DNA from: Salisediminibacterium beveridgei
GTDB lineage: Bacteria; Bacillota; Bacilli; Bacillales; Salisediminibacteriaceae
Length of the DNA: 64,000 nucleotides
Assembly: GCF_001721685.1 (NCBI RefSeq)
Contig: NZ_CP012502.1
Span: 3,038,001 to 3,102,000, forward strand
Direction: 5' to 3'
Every line of letters starts with the position of its first letter. The stretch's first letter is position 1. A program made the translations under genes and the position numbers. The notes beneath the pieces are model-generated. The model had not been told where the DNA came from. It searched no databases and saw only the letters and a list, made by a program, of their open reading frames with translations. This document shows positions 14,695 to 24,724 of the stretch, one piece after another.

Positions 14695-17600
14695 CTACAC
14701 GTTAAAATAGCGTCCTTCCGGGTGGGAGAAGACCATGGCTGTCACGCTGGCTTCCGGCTCCATCATATATTCGTCGGTCAGCTGAATCCCGATTTTCCCG
14801 GGCTTTAAGAGACCGAAGAGTTTTGCCTGATCCTCGAGATTCGGGCATGCGGGATAACCGTAACTGACACGAACCCCCTGATAGCGTGCGGAAAACCGGT
14901 CCTGCATCGTCAGATCCACCGGATCCGAAAAGCCCCATTTGTCGCGCATCTGCTGGTGCACCCGTTCTGCGAAAGCTTCGGCAAGTTCCAGAGCCACCGC
15001 CTGGACAAGATAGCTGTCCAAGTAATCACCACTGTCCTTGGCGGCTTCGGCGAGCTTGCGAATGCCTTTCCCGGCAGTAACGGCCAGGAACCCAACCCGG
15101 TCCATTTCACCGCTGTCCACAGGCTTCAGGAAGTCTGCCAGACACATAAACGGTGCCTTTTCCTGACGGGGAAACGTAAAACGTTCAATCACAGTCGTTT
15201 CATCCGCCGGGTCGTAAATCAGGATATCATTTCCGTTCGCCTGGGCCGGGAAGAACTGATACATCCCGTCGGCTCTTAACAGCTGTTCTGATTCCCCGCG
15301 GTGAATCAGCGCGTTCACTTTTTCCAGCAGCTCCTCTACTCGTTCATCGCCACTGTCCAGCTTTCGTTTTACGTTGCCGTTCACACCCAGATGACTGCCG
15401 AGGAGTGTCTGCAGATTCAGATAAGGCTGCAGATGTGTCAGACGGTAATCCTTCAGAATATGGGGTTCGAAGTCTTCGGGCTGATAGACTTTATGGTCCC
15501 GGCTGACTTCGGAACGCTCCGGGTCAATGGCCAGGGTCTGAACCGGCGCCTTCCCTTCCTGTTCTTCTGCACTGGCGGCTTCTTGCAGCTTCAGCTGTTT
15601 CTCATGCTGTATCGCCACCAGTTCATCCCGGGTTTCAGGTTTCGCCAGCTTGTTCGCAATGGACAAACCGTTCATGGCGTCTTTGGCATAGAGGACCAGT
15701 CCGTTGTATTGTTTGGTGATTTTTGTCTCGGTAAACTTTCGGGTCAATGCGGCACCACCGACCAGGATCGGAATAGCCACACCCCGCTCTCTCAGGTCGT
15801 TGGCTGTAATCACCATCTGTTGGGTGGATTTCACCAGCAGACCGGAAAGCCCGATGTAATCCGGGTCTTCACGTTCGATGGCCTCGATCAGTTCATTGGA
15901 CGTGACTTTAATGCCTAAATTCACAACCTGAAAACCGTTGTTACTGAGGATGATCTCCACGAGGTTCTTCCCGATATCGTGGACATCCCCTTTGACCGTG
16001 GCGAGAAGGATTTTTCCTTTTCCCCGGTCATCGGCTTCTTTCGCTTCCATATGCGGCTCAAGGTGCGCAACGGCCGCTTTCATCGCTTCTGCGGACTGGA
16101 GCACCTCCGCCACAATCAGTTCATTGTTGTTAAAAAGTTTCCCTACTTCATCCATCCCGTCCATCAACGGCCCGTTGATGATGTCCAAAGGATCGGGATA
16201 CTTGACCAGTGCTTCATCCAGGTCTTTATAGAGGCCTTCTTTTGAACCCTCGATGATGTAATTGGCGAGACGCTCTTCCAGTGTCCGTTTCGACGCTTCC
16301 ACTTTCTGCTGGGGTTTTTTCGCCCGGTAAAAGGCCGTGAATTCCGCCAGCGTATCATCAGAAGTGTCAAACAAGAGCTCATCCGCCAGTTCCTTTTCCT
16401 CTTTGGAGACAGAACCGTAGCGCTCCAATTTCTCGGTATTCACGATGGCGTAATCGAGACCTGCCCGGGTGCAGTGATAGACAAACGCTGCATTCAAAAC
16501 TTCCCGCCCCAGTGGCGGAAGACCAAAGGACACATTACTGACTCCAAGGATCGTCATCGTTCTCGGGAAGGCTTCCTTAATCATGCGGATGCCATCCACA
16601 GTGGCCTGGGCGGAACCGATATACTGTTCATCCCCGGTTCCCACCGGGAAAACCAGCGGATCAAAAATGATGTCCTCCGGGGCAATGCCATACTTTTCCG
16701 TTAATAGTTCATAGGAGCGTTTCGCAATGGCCAGTTTCCGCTCAGCGGAAACGCCCATCCCTTCTTCGTCGATGGTTCCGACAACCACGGCAGCCCCGAA
16801 ACGGCGGATCAATGGAGAGACGGCTTCGAGACGTTCTTCTCCGTCTTCAAGGTTGATGGAGTTGATGATCGCTTTCCCCTGTGAATACGTCAGTGCCCGC
16901 TCAATAACCGTTTCATCCGTGGAATCGATCATGAGGGGAACCTTTACTTTATTGATGACATACTTCAAAAAGGCTTCCATGTCCTGCATTTCATCTCTGT
17001 CCGGGTCTGCCAGACAGACGTCAACAACCATGGCCCCGCGCTTCACCTGTGCTCTGGCAATTTCAGAAGCTTCTTCGAATTTTTCTTCCGCAATCAGCCG
17101 TTTGAACTTTTTACTGCCGATAACGTTCGTCCGCTCACCGACCAGAATTGGGCGCAGGGAATCATCATAGACGAGGGGTTCGATGCCGGAGATGGTGTGA
17201 TGAATGTCTTGTGCCGGCTGTCGGGGCTTGTAGCCTGCCACCGCTTCCTTCATTGCCCGGATATGTTCCGGTGTGGTCCCGCAACAGCCGCCAACGACGT
17301 TCAGCCAGCCCTTCTCGGCAAAGTCCTTCAGTTTCATCGCAAGAGACTGCGGGGTTTCATGATAATGGCCTTCTTCATCAGGAAGCCCCGCATTCGGGTA
17401 ACAGTGGACAAATCCCGTGGATAATTCTGAAAGGGAGCGCAGATGATCCTGCATAAATTCCGGTCCTGTGGCACAGTTCAGGCCCACGACCGTCGGTTTC
17501 ATGTGCTCCAGTGAAATGTAAAAAGACTCGATGGTCTGCCCGGCAAGGGTCGTCCCCATCGGTTCAATCGTACCCGATATAATCAGGGGCACCTCTGTCC

Positions 17601-18162
17601 CGCGTTCCTGAAACACGTCTTCAATGGCCGTATACGCCGCTTTTACGTTACGCATATCCTGGCTCGTCTCCAGTAAAAGAAGATCCACGCCACCGTCCAG
17701 AAGTCCCTGGACCTGAACCTTGTAGTTCTTCGCCAGTTCTTCAAACGTCGTTCCGCCAGTAACCGACAGCGACTTCGTCGTCGGCCCCATGGCACCTGCC
17801 ACGTAGCGGGGATTGTCCGGCGTACTGGCCTTCTCCGCTTCTTCCACGGCAATTTCAGCCGAAGCTTTATTAAGTTCATAGGCGAGATGTCCAAGATCGT
17901 AATCATCGAGTACGATTTCCGTTGCCCCAAACGTATTCGTTTCAATAATATCCGCCCCTGCGGCGAGATAATCCGCATAAATGCCCCGAATCACTTCAGG
18001 GGAAGTCACATTCAAATATTCATTACAGCCTTCATAATCCTCCCCGCCGAACTGCTCCGGTGTGAGATTGGCGTTTTGCAGCATCGTCCCCATGGCACCG
18101 TCAAGGACCAGAATCCGCCGCTTTAATTCATCGGTAAATAAAGGCTTGGTTTGTGTCGTCAT
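14695..18162 (-). CDS. metH: Cobalamin-dependent methionine synthase
   Basis: A 1155-residue four-module enzyme: an N-terminal homocysteine/zinc domain (GLNCATGP and GGCCGTTPEH supply the three Zn cysteines), a pterin-binding domain (VGERTNVIGSKKF), a B12 module with the cobalt-ligating histidine in GDVHDIGKN, and the C-terminal AdoMet activation domain (YGYPACPNLEDQ). It moves a methyl group from methyl-tetrahydrofolate to homocysteine. Its ATG overlaps the stop of the upstream yitJ-like gene as ATGA, so translation is coupled. It is the last gene of the S-box operon. B. subtilis itself uses MetE instead. Confidence 0.98.
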   Translation of the reverse strand: MTTQTKPLFTDELKRRILVLDGAMGTMLQNANLTPEQFGGEDYEGCNEYLNVTSPEVIRGIYADYLAAGADIIETNTFGATEIVLDDYDLGHLAYELNKASAEIAVEEAEKASTPDNPRYVAGAMGPTTKSLSVTGGTTFEELAKNYKVQVQGLLDGGVDLLLLETSQDMRNVKAAYTAIEDVFQERGTEVPLIISGTIEPMGTTLAGQTIESFYISLEHMKPTVVGLNCATGPEFMQDHLRSLSELSTGFVHCYPNAGLPDEEGHYHETPQSLAMKLKDFAEKGWLNVVGGCCGTTPEHIRAMKEAVAGYKPRQPAQDIHHTISGIEPLVYDDSLRPILVGERTNVIGSKKFKRLIAEEKFEEASEIARAQVKRGAMVVDVCLADPDRDEMQDMEAFLKYVINKVKVPLMIDSTDETVIERALTYSQGKAIINSINLEDGEERLEAVSPLIRRFGAAVVVGTIDEEGMGVSAERKLAIAKRSYELLTEKYGIAPEDIIFDPLVFPVGTGDEQYIGSAQATVDGIRMIKEAFPRTMTILGVSNVSFGLPPLGREVLNAAFVYHCTRAGLDYAIVNTEKLERYGSVSKEEKELADELLFDTSDDTLAEFTAFYRAKKPQQKVEASKRTLEERLANYIIEGSKEGLYKDLDEALVKYPDPLDIINGPLMDGMDEVGKLFNNNELIVAEVLQSAEAMKAAVAHLEPHMEAKEADDRGKGKILLATVKGDVHDIGKNLVEIILSNNGFQVVNLGIKVTSNELIEAIEREDPDYIGLSGLLVKSTQQMVITANDLRERGVAIPILVGGAALTRKFTETKITKQYNGLVLYAKDAMNGLSIANKLAKPETRDELVAIQHEKQLKLQEAASAEEQEGKAPVQTLAIDPERSEVSRDHKVYQPEDFEPHILKDYRLTHLQPYLNLQTLLGSHLGVNGNVKRKLDSGDERVEELLEKVNALIHRGESEQLLRADGMYQFFPAQANGNDILIYDPADETTVIERFTFPRQEKAPFMCLADFLKPVDSGEMDRVGFLAVTAGKGIRKLAEAAKDSGDYLDSYLVQAVALELAEAFAERVHQQMRDKWGFSDPVDLTMQDRFSARYQGVRVSYGYPACPNLEDQAKLFGLLKPGKIGIQLTDEYMMEPEASVTAMVFSHPEGRYFNV

Positions 18163-20022
18163 AACGATCGTCCTTCCTGTTCCAGACTCACTGACGCCTG
18201 ATGCACATAGCGGGTCAGTTCAGCCGTCAACTCATAACGTAAAAACGGCGTAATTAAATAAATGCCGTTAAAGTACGGCAAAGCCGCATCCAGTAAATAC
18301 TTGGAGAGGGCAATTCCTTCCCGGGCACTGGCTTCCTTGTCCCCATCCAGACGGGCCATCCGTTCCCGGACGTCATCCGTCAGCGTTATACCCGGCACCT
18401 CATAATGAAGGAACTCGGCATTACGTGAACTTACAAGGGGCATGATGCCCATATAAATCGGCACATTCAGGTGTTTCGTCGCTTCATGAATTTCTTTGAA
18501 CCGCTCCGGGTCATACACGGGCTGGCTCATGAAATAATCTGCTCCTGCCTCCACTTTCATCTCCAGACGCTTCACTTCCCGGTCAATGCGCCGGGCGTTG
18601 GCATTGAAAGCAGCTCCCACGCTGAATGCGGTCTTTTCCCCGATATCTTTCCCGGAGAAAGACATGCCTTCATTGAGCTGCTTCACGAGACGCATGAGGT
18701 CCATGGAAGCCATATCATACACCGAAGTGGCTCCCGGGAAATCTCCGACTTTTGCCGGATCTCCGGTTATGGTGAGGATATCATGAATCCCCGCTGTATG
18801 AAGGCCCAGTAAATGAGACTGCATGCCGATGATGTTGCGGTCCCGGCACGCCATATGAAGGAGAGGACGTGCGTTTTTCTCCTGCTTCATGCGCATCCCG
18901 AGGGCAAAATTATCCACCCGTGACACCGCCAGAGAGTTGTCCGCCAGGGTCACCGCATCCGCACCGGCGTCCGTCAAAGCTTCCACGCCTTCCATAAATT
19001 TCGGTACGAGGGCGAGGGATTTCGGAGGATCCAACTCGACGATGACCGATGTCTTTTCTTTCACAATATCCGGCAGGGGTTTCGGCCTTTTTTCAGGCGC
19101 CACCGCTTCCAGTTGTGGTGCGGGTGTAACATCCTTTTTGAATTCGATGGGGACCAGTTTCCCGTCATCCACCGCTTGCCGAATCGCCCGGATATGTTCT
19201 TCCGCCGTCCCACAGCATCCGCCGATCAGCCGTGCCCCTTCCTGGACGAGAGAGCGGGTCATCCGTTTGAAATAACCCGGGTTGGACTGATAGAAAAACC
19301 GGCCATCCCGCACATTCGGCAAGGAAGCGTTCGGATAAATGCTCAACCGGCGTCCTTCAGGAAGCGGGACTTGTTCGATGGACTGCAGCATATGATAAGG
19401 ACCCATCCGGCAGTTGAGCCCCACGATATCAGCACCCGCTTCCTCGCAGGCTGTTAGGGCATCTTTTACCGGAATCCCGCCTTGCATGACGCCGATATCC
19501 CCCATCGTAAGGTTGGCGATCACCGGTTTGTCACTGATTTTCCGGATCTTCCTGATCACGAAGAGAATTTCATCCAGATCGTAGAAGGTCTCCAGCAAAA
19601 AGCCGTCGATGTCCGTCCCGGCAAGGACATCCACTTGTTCCGCAAGACTCTCCTTCATCTCTTCTTCCGAATCCTCTGTCAGAAAAAAAAGCTTTAATGC
19701 CACCGATGGTTCCTACGACAAACGCATTATTTCCTGCCGCTTTCCGGGCGATTTTTACAGCCTGTTCATTGAATTCACGCACACGGTGTTCCTGCTGATA
19801 ACGGCGGAGCTTCACGTGATTCGCCGCATACGTATTGGTCTGAATCACATCCGCCCCTGCGTTGATGTAGCGACGGTGAACCTGTTCAATGGTTTCCGGA
19901 GCCGATGCATTGAGTTCTTCAAAACAGCCTTCGATCCCTTCCTGATATAAAAGCGTACCCATGGCACCATCGCCCACGAGCACCCTGTGATTCAATTCTT
20001 CTTTTAATCCCACGATGCTCAC
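18159..20022 (-). pseudogene. yitJ: Bifunctional homocysteine S-methyltransferase / methylene-THF reductase, frameshifted (yitJ-like)
   Basis: Two overlapping frames together make one YitJ-type protein. The first, from ATG 20022, gives the start of the homocysteine methyltransferase domain up to VVGTIGGIKAFF. The second continues from about 19690 with LTEDSEEEMKES, the Zn motifs GLNCRMGP and GGCCGT, and the full MetF-like reductase domain. The break is in a run of eight T on the minus strand (plus-strand A at 19683-19690). Dropping one T restores a single frame of about 620 residues, near the 612 of B. subtilis YitJ. The enzyme would supply methyl-THF to MetH. True mutation, slippage-tolerant gene and sequencing error are all possible. 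Confidence 0.88.
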
Positions 20023-20030
20023 CTCATCTC

Positions 20031-21194
20031 TTAGTTTAAAGACAGCCGATCGAATGCCTGCCGGAAATCCTGTTTCAAGTCATCTTCACTTTCAAGGCCG
20101 ACGGATACACGTAACAGTCCGTCTGTAATGCCGCGCTTGGCCCGTTCATGATCCGGCATCGCCGCGTGGCTCATTTTTGCCGGATAGGAGAGAATCGTTT
20201 CCACCGCTCCAAGGCTGACGGCAAAAACAGGAATTGTCACGGCCTGGGCAAATCGGTTTACCGTTTCGCGGTCAGCCAGTTCAAAAGACAGCACCGCTCC
20301 CGGTCCGTCCGACTGCTTCTTGTTCAATTCAAAGCCAGGGTGATCTTTCAGGCCTGGATAGTAGACCGATTGGACTTCCGGCTGTTCATTGAGCCATAAT
20401 GCCAGATTCTCAGCCACTTTCTGAGACGCAGTCATGCGTGTATGGAGCGTCTTCAGCCCGCGCATAATCAGCCAGCAATCGTCCGGCCCCAAAATGGCTC
20501 CGAAACTGTTCTGCAAAAATTTGAACCGTTGACTAAGTGTTTCATCTTTAACTGCCGCAAGACCTGCCACCACATCACTGTGACCGCCGATGAATTTTGT
20601 CGCACTGTGCACGACGATGTCCACACCCAGATCCAGGGGACGCTGCAGCACCGGGGTCATAAATGTGTTGTCGAGTACCGTGAGACAACCGGCTTTTTGG
20701 GCCAAGGCCACGATCTCTTCCACGGGCGTAATTTTCATCGTCGGGTTCGACGGGGTTTCCATAAAAATCATCTTTGTGTTGTCTTTCATGGCCTGTCGGA
20801 CGTTCTCCGCATCCGTCATGTCCACAAACGTGTGCTCAATACCCAGCCGGGTCAGAACTTCCGTCGTCATCCTGAATGTTCCGCCATACACGTCATCGGT
20901 AATCACCAGATGATCCCCTGCGGAGAGGAGCATGAACGTCGTGGAAATCGCCGCCATCCCGGAAGCGAATGCGTAAGATGCCGTTCCGTTTTCGAGCTCT
21001 GCGAAAATCTCTTCCAATGCCTGGCGGGTCGGATTCCCGCTTCGTGCGTAATCATATTCGCCAAAGGTATCCAGGCTCTCCTGATGAAACGTCGAGGCAT
21101 GCTGTACCCCGACGCTCACTGCCCCGTTATGGGGATCGGTTTTGTATTTGTGATGCAACAGTCTGGTTTGTATATCAAATGTCTTATCGCTCAT
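20031..21194 (-). CDS. metC: Cystathionine beta-lyase (Cys/Met metabolism PLP enzyme)
   Basis: A protein of about 387 residues of the Cys/Met PLP family. The pyridoxal-phosphate lysine is in VVHSATKFIGGHSD; YDYARSGNPTR and ASGMAAIST are the usual cofactor and substrate motifs. It cleaves cystathionine to homocysteine, feeding MetH. The gene follows metI directly: an ATG at 21200 overlaps the metI stop as ATGA, while ATG 21194 has better spacing from AGGAGGG, so the start is uncertain by two codons. MetI and MetC are paralogues; operon order and sequence fit metI-metC of B. subtilis. Confidence 0.94.
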   Translation of the reverse strand: MSDKTFDIQTRLLHHKYKTDPHNGAVSVGVQHASTFHQESLDTFGEYDYARSGNPTRQALEEIFAELENGTASYAFASGMAAISTTFMLLSAGDHLVITDDVYGGTFRMTTEVLTRLGIEHTFVDMTDAENVRQAMKDNTKMIFMETPSNPTMKITPVEEIVALAQKAGCLTVLDNTFMTPVLQRPLDLGVDIVVHSATKFIGGHSDVVAGLAAVKDETLSQRFKFLQNSFGAILGPDDCWLIMRGLKTLHTRMTASQKVAENLALWLNEQPEVQSVYYPGLKDHPGFELNKKQSDGPGAVLSFELADRETVNRFAQAVTIPVFAVSLGAVETILSYPAKMSHAAMPDHERAKRGITDGLLRVSVGLESEDDLKQDFRQAFDRLSLN

Positions 21195-21196
21195 GG

Positions 21197-22312
21197 TCAT
21201 TTCCCTCCTGCGTGTTGTAGTGCCTGGTCTATGTCTTCGATTAGATCTTCTGCCGCTTCGATGCCCACAGAGAACCGGAGCAGCCGGTTACAGACGCCCA
21301 GTTCCATGCGGATCTCCACCGGGACATCTGCGTGCGTCTGGGTCGCAGGATACGTCATAAGACTCTCCACTCCGCCAAGACTCTCCGCAAATGTAATCAG
21401 CTCCAGATGCTGCAAGAGCGGGTTCACCATCGCCTCGTCCTGTACCCGAAAGGACATCATGCCCCCCCGGCCAGGGTAAATCACTTCTGCTACTTGTTCA
21501 TGCGTCTCAAGAAAAGAGGCAATGGCCTGAGCATTCGCCTGATGCCGCTCCATTCTTAGGGCAAGGGTCTTCATCCCCCGCATGACAAGCCAGGCGTCCA
21601 TCGGCGACAAAATACAGCCGATACTGTTTAAGTAGTAGCCGGTCCGTTCTGATAATGTTTCACCTTTTGTAACAATCAATCCGGCAATCACATCATTGTG
21701 TCCGGACAGATACTTGGACGCACTATGGATCACGATGTCCGCACCGTCTTCCATAGGCCGCTGTAAATATGGCGTATAGAAGGTGTTGTCCACGATTAAT
21801 AACAGATTGTGCTTCTCGGCCAGCTTTTTGAACCCTTTCAGATCCGCTTCATGCATCAGGGGGTTCGTCGGCGTTTCAATGAAGAGTGCTTTCGTATTGT
21901 CTTGTACCCGGTTCTCAAAAAAAGACAAGTCCCTTGCATCACCGTAATCAAATTGGAGCCCCCACTTACGCCAGCCTTCTTCAAACAGCCGGTATGTCCC
22001 GCCGTATAAATCGTTTGTTGCGAGGATATGATCGCCTTGTTCAAATAAGGACATGACGACCTGAATCGCCGCCATGCCCGACGAACAGGCGAATCCGGCG
22101 TCCCCGCCTTCAAGTTTGGCAATGCCTGCTTCAAGTACTTCCCTTGTCGGGTTTCCGGTTCTCGAATAATCGTAGCCTGTGGACTGACCGATTCCTTCGT
22201 GCCGGTAGGCCGTTGACGGATAGATCGCCGGGCTCACCGTTCCGGTTGCTTCATCTGTACGGTTCCCGATCTGGACCACGGATGTGTCCAGCTGATGTGT
22301 GTTTTTTCCCAT
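21197..22312 (-). CDS. metI: Cystathionine gamma-synthase
   Basis: A 371-residue Cys/Met PLP enzyme, first gene of the methionine operon. The cofactor lysine is in VIHSASKYLSGHND, with YDYSRTGNPTREVLE and GFACSSGMAAIQ upstream. It joins an activated homoserine with cysteine to give cystathionine (or, with sulfide, homocysteine). The S-box riboswitch and terminator just upstream make control by S-adenosylmethionine nearly certain. Confidence 0.94.
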   Translation of the reverse strand: MGKNTHQLDTSVVQIGNRTDEATGTVSPAIYPSTAYRHEGIGQSTGYDYSRTGNPTREVLEAGIAKLEGGDAGFACSSGMAAIQVVMSLFEQGDHILATNDLYGGTYRLFEEGWRKWGLQFDYGDARDLSFFENRVQDNTKALFIETPTNPLMHEADLKGFKKLAEKHNLLLIVDNTFYTPYLQRPMEDGADIVIHSASKYLSGHNDVIAGLIVTKGETLSERTGYYLNSIGCILSPMDAWLVMRGMKTLALRMERHQANAQAIASFLETHEQVAEVIYPGRGGMMSFRVQDEAMVNPLLQHLELITFAESLGGVESLMTYPATQTHADVPVEIRMELGVCNRLLRFSVGIEAAEDLIEDIDQALQHAGGK

Positions 22313-22392
22313 TGTAGTACAACTCCTTTATACAGCTTGTCTGGTTGTTCTGATGCGTTTCGTGCTGCTGCGCTTGACTGCAAGCATGAAAA

Positions 22393-22425
22393 AACCCTTC
22401 TCCTCATAATATAAGAAGAAGGGTT
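22393..22425 (-). terminator. S-box expression-platform terminator
   Basis: AACCCTTCT (22393-22401) pairs with AGAAGGGTT (22417-22425); on the minus strand a run of six T follows. It lies between the SAM aptamer and metI. Confidence 0.92.
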
Positions 22426-22443
22426 CTTTTTAAAAACAGCTTC

Positions 22444-22546
22444 TTCTTATCTTTGCAGAATACTCTGCAGGAATTAGCACCTGACCCTCTCCGGGCTGGT
22501 TGCTGAGGTTTCACAGGGCCTTTCCCTCCACCTCTCACGATAAGAA
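22444..22546 (-). promoter_or_regulatory. SAM-I (S-box) riboswitch
   Basis: Read on the minus strand the S-box landmarks occur in order: TTCTTATC of P1, GAGAGGTGGAGGGA, GGCCCTGTGAAACCTCAGCAACC, GGTGCTAATTCC and GATAAGAA closing P1 (plus-strand 22539-22546 with 22444-22451). High S-adenosylmethionine should lead to termination before metI-metC-yitJ-metH. Confidence 0.97.
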
Positions 22547-22584
22547 TATGATTTTGAATTTTCACAATTGATTGATTGTTCTTC

Positions 22585-22613
22585 ATTGTAGCGGAATTAG
22601 TGCCGTGATGCAA
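22585..22613 (-). promoter_or_regulatory. Promoter of the S-box met operon
   Basis: Minus-strand TTGCAT (22608-22613), a 17-nt spacer and TACAAT (22585-22590), placed about 40 bases upstream of the aptamer. Confidence 0.65.
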
Positions 22614-22833
22614 GGTGAAAGAGAAAAGTCACCAGCTGCGAAAAAAGTCTCGAATTCGTGACATTAGACTCAAAAAAATCATTTTTATCAATTATTTTTC
22701 AGATTAAGGTTTCAAATTTCTCCAATCGCGGTATAGCTTACCTTGCAAGGGTTAAACAATTGCACAACAATTTATTATCAATAGTTGTACATTTTGTTTG
22801 GCCTTTCAAAAAAATATTAAGGGGATGATGGAA

Positions 22834-23646
22834 TTGAGTTTGAAAAAATGGTTGATGTCAAGTCTGGCTATGTTACTGATGTTGTCAATGTTCGCAGGTA
22901 CTGCTTTTGCTGATAATCACGGAGATGACAATGCAATGGTTCGAATTTTGCATGCTTCACCGGATGCTCCTGCTGTCGACATCTATGTGAATGGTGATCT
23001 GACTGTTGAAGACGCTGCATTCAAAGATATCACAGGTTACCTCGAATTGCCTGCTGGTGAATACGACATCGCGATTCACGCTGCTGGCGATGACGAAGCA
23101 GTCTATGAGCAGTCACTTGCAGTAGATGGTGGCGTACATTATACCGTTGCAGCTGTTGACTTCCTTGACGGTGGAGATTTCAGACTCGAAGCATTTGCTG
23201 ATGACAACACAGTTGATGAAGGCATGACGAAGGTTCGCGTTGGACACATGTCTCCTGATGCTCCTGCAGTTGATGTAGGTCTTGTCGGTGGCGATTCACT
23301 GTTCGAAGGTGCTGAATTCTTTGCAGTAACAGACTACCTTGAACTTGACCCGGACACATATGATCTTGAAATCCGTGCAGCAGGTACAGAAGATGCGGTT
23401 CTCGATCTTTCCGGAACAACCCTTGAAGCAGATACAGTATACTCTGTTTATGCAGTAGGTGCACTCGATGACCTCGAAGTCGTAGTTGTAGCTGACGAAG
23501 CGCACGCTATGCCTGGTGACATGCCGCAAACCGGTATGGGCGGAGCTTCACAGTCCTCTACTATGCTGCCGCTATACTTGAGCCTGTTCGCAGGTGCAGC
23601 AGTCATGTTTGTCCTGATCCGCAGACGTTATGCATTTCAAGGATAA
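22834..23646 (+). CDS. Secreted cell-wall protein with two DUF4397 repeats and a sortase signal
   Basis: After a signal peptide (LMSSLAMLLMLSMFAGTAFA) the mature part holds two DUF4397 repeats (starting VRILHASPDAPAVDIYVNG and VRVGHMSPDAPAVDVGLVG), both acidic. The C-terminus is a sorting signal: MPQTG, a hydrophobic helix (LPLYLSLFAGAAVMFVLI) and a basic tail. MPQTG differs from LPxTG in its first residue. The next gene, a sortase, overlaps the 3' end, so this is surely its substrate. TTG 22834 fits AAGGGG spacing; ATG 22825 or 22828 would sit on the ribosome binding site. The role on the surface is unknown. Confidence 0.88.
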   Translation: MSLKKWLMSSLAMLLMLSMFAGTAFADNHGDDNAMVRILHASPDAPAVDIYVNGDLTVEDAAFKDITGYLELPAGEYDIAIHAAGDDEAVYEQSLAVDGGVHYTVAAVDFLDGGDFRLEAFADDNTVDEGMTKVRVGHMSPDAPAVDVGLVGGDSLFEGAEFFAVTDYLELDPDTYDLEIRAAGTEDAVLDLSGTTLEADTVYSVYAVGALDDLEVVVVADEAHAMPGDMPQTGMGGASQSSTMLPLYLSLFAGAAVMFVLIRRRYAFQG

Positions 23647-24370
23647 ATTACTTGTACTGATTGGATTGACCCTGATCCTGACTGTGGTTGCCTGCAGTCA
23701 GGATTCAGACAATCCGCAGTATAGTCAAATCGGTGAAGAAGTCAATGAATCTGAGGAAAATGTTGAAGCAGTTGAAGAATCTGAACCGGCCACAGAAGAA
23801 AGTGAGTCTGATTCAGAGAATACAACGTCATTGGAAGATGAAGACGTTACACAAGAGGAGTCATCCGTTGTAAAAGCCAGTGAACCTGTTCAGCCAGTTT
23901 CATCCGGTCCGAAAGGAATCGATCCATCGGTCATTTCGATTCCGACCATTGATGTCCGAGCTGAGATTGAAGATGTAGGGATTCTTGAAAACGGTCAGAT
24001 GGGTGTGCCTGATGATGGAGACACCGTCGGCTGGTATCACCGTGGCCCTAAGCCTGGTGCTTCCGGCAATGCCGTAATGGCCGGTCATGTGGATGACCGC
24101 AGTGGACCCGCCATTTTTTATGAGCTTGATCAACTTGACCTTGGAGACCGGATTTATATAGAAGACGAAAACGGGAACGAGCTTGAATTTGAAGTCACCC
24201 GTATGGAAGTCTATCCGTATGATGATGCACCGATGGATCTGATTTTTGGCGCAACAGCCACTCAACGCCTGAACCTGATCACCTGTACTGGCGAATTCGA
24301 CAGTAATGCAGGCACACACCGGGAACGGCTTGTCGTATTTACAGAACTGGTACATGAAGATGAAGCCTGA
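23630..24370 (+). CDS. Class F-like sortase with lipoprotein-type N-terminus
   Basis: A 246-residue protein. The catalytic region has His153 (MAGHVDDRSGP), Cys219 in LITCTGEF and Arg231/233 in THRERLVVF, and the body is like class F (class D/E-related) sortases. The N-terminal hydrophobic segment ends in TVVAC, a lipobox with Cys22, followed by a long Glu/Ser-rich linker (about 25-95). Most sortases are held by an uncleaved helix, so a lipid anchor would be unusual. The ATG overlaps the substrate gene by 17 bp and has no clear ribosome binding site, which points to translational coupling. It should join the MPQTG protein to peptidoglycan. Confidence 0.88.
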   Translation: MHFKDKLLVLIGLTLILTVVACSQDSDNPQYSQIGEEVNESEENVEAVEESEPATEESESDSENTTSLEDEDVTQEESSVVKASEPVQPVSSGPKGIDPSVISIPTIDVRAEIEDVGILENGQMGVPDDGDTVGWYHRGPKPGASGNAVMAGHVDDRSGPAIFYELDQLDLGDRIYIEDENGNELEFEVTRMEVYPYDDAPMDLIFGATATQRLNLITCTGEFDSNAGTHRERLVVFTELVHEDEA

Positions 24371-24401
24371 ACACGTCCTTTCAGTATGCTGAGGGGCGTG
24401 T
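24371..24401 (+). terminator. Terminator after sortase gene
   Basis: ACACGTCCTTTCAG (24371-24384) pairs imperfectly with CTGAGGGGCGTGT (24389-24401), followed by TTTTGTTTT. Confidence 0.8.
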
Positions 24402-24483
24402 TTTTGTTTTATCCAAAGGATATTTATGTTAAAATTTAGAAATAAATGATCGTACTTATTTAAAAGGCTCTGTTATCGTTCAT

Positions 24484-24685
24484 TGTTGATTTCATTCGCT
24501 CTCGGCGGAAGCTTGCACGAAGTGCAAACAGTATCAGTGCGACAATCGACTCGACAGTGCCTCGTCGTGTCTTACTGTCCCAGGGCTTGCCCTCAACTAA
24601 CATTCGCTTTGCGAATGTGGATTTTCGGACTGCGCTGATCCCTCGGGCGTCGCCGCCTGTCACTCATTCAATCTGATGATCAACA
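24484..24685. repeat. Interspersed repeat, copy 2
   Basis: A 202-bp element bounded by TGTTGAT / ATCAACA. It shares with copy 1 the phrases CAGGGCTTGCCCTCA, TTCGGACTGCGCT and CCCTCGGGCGTCGCCGCCTG, and has an extra stretch of about 65 bp near its left arm. The internal hairpin is CATTCGC/GCGAATG where copy 1 has CTTTCGC/GCGAAAG, so paired bases changed together. Confidence 0.85.
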
Positions 24686-24724
24686 CCAAACTTTAAGATA
24701 GCCATTTAAAAAAGGAGGAATCTG

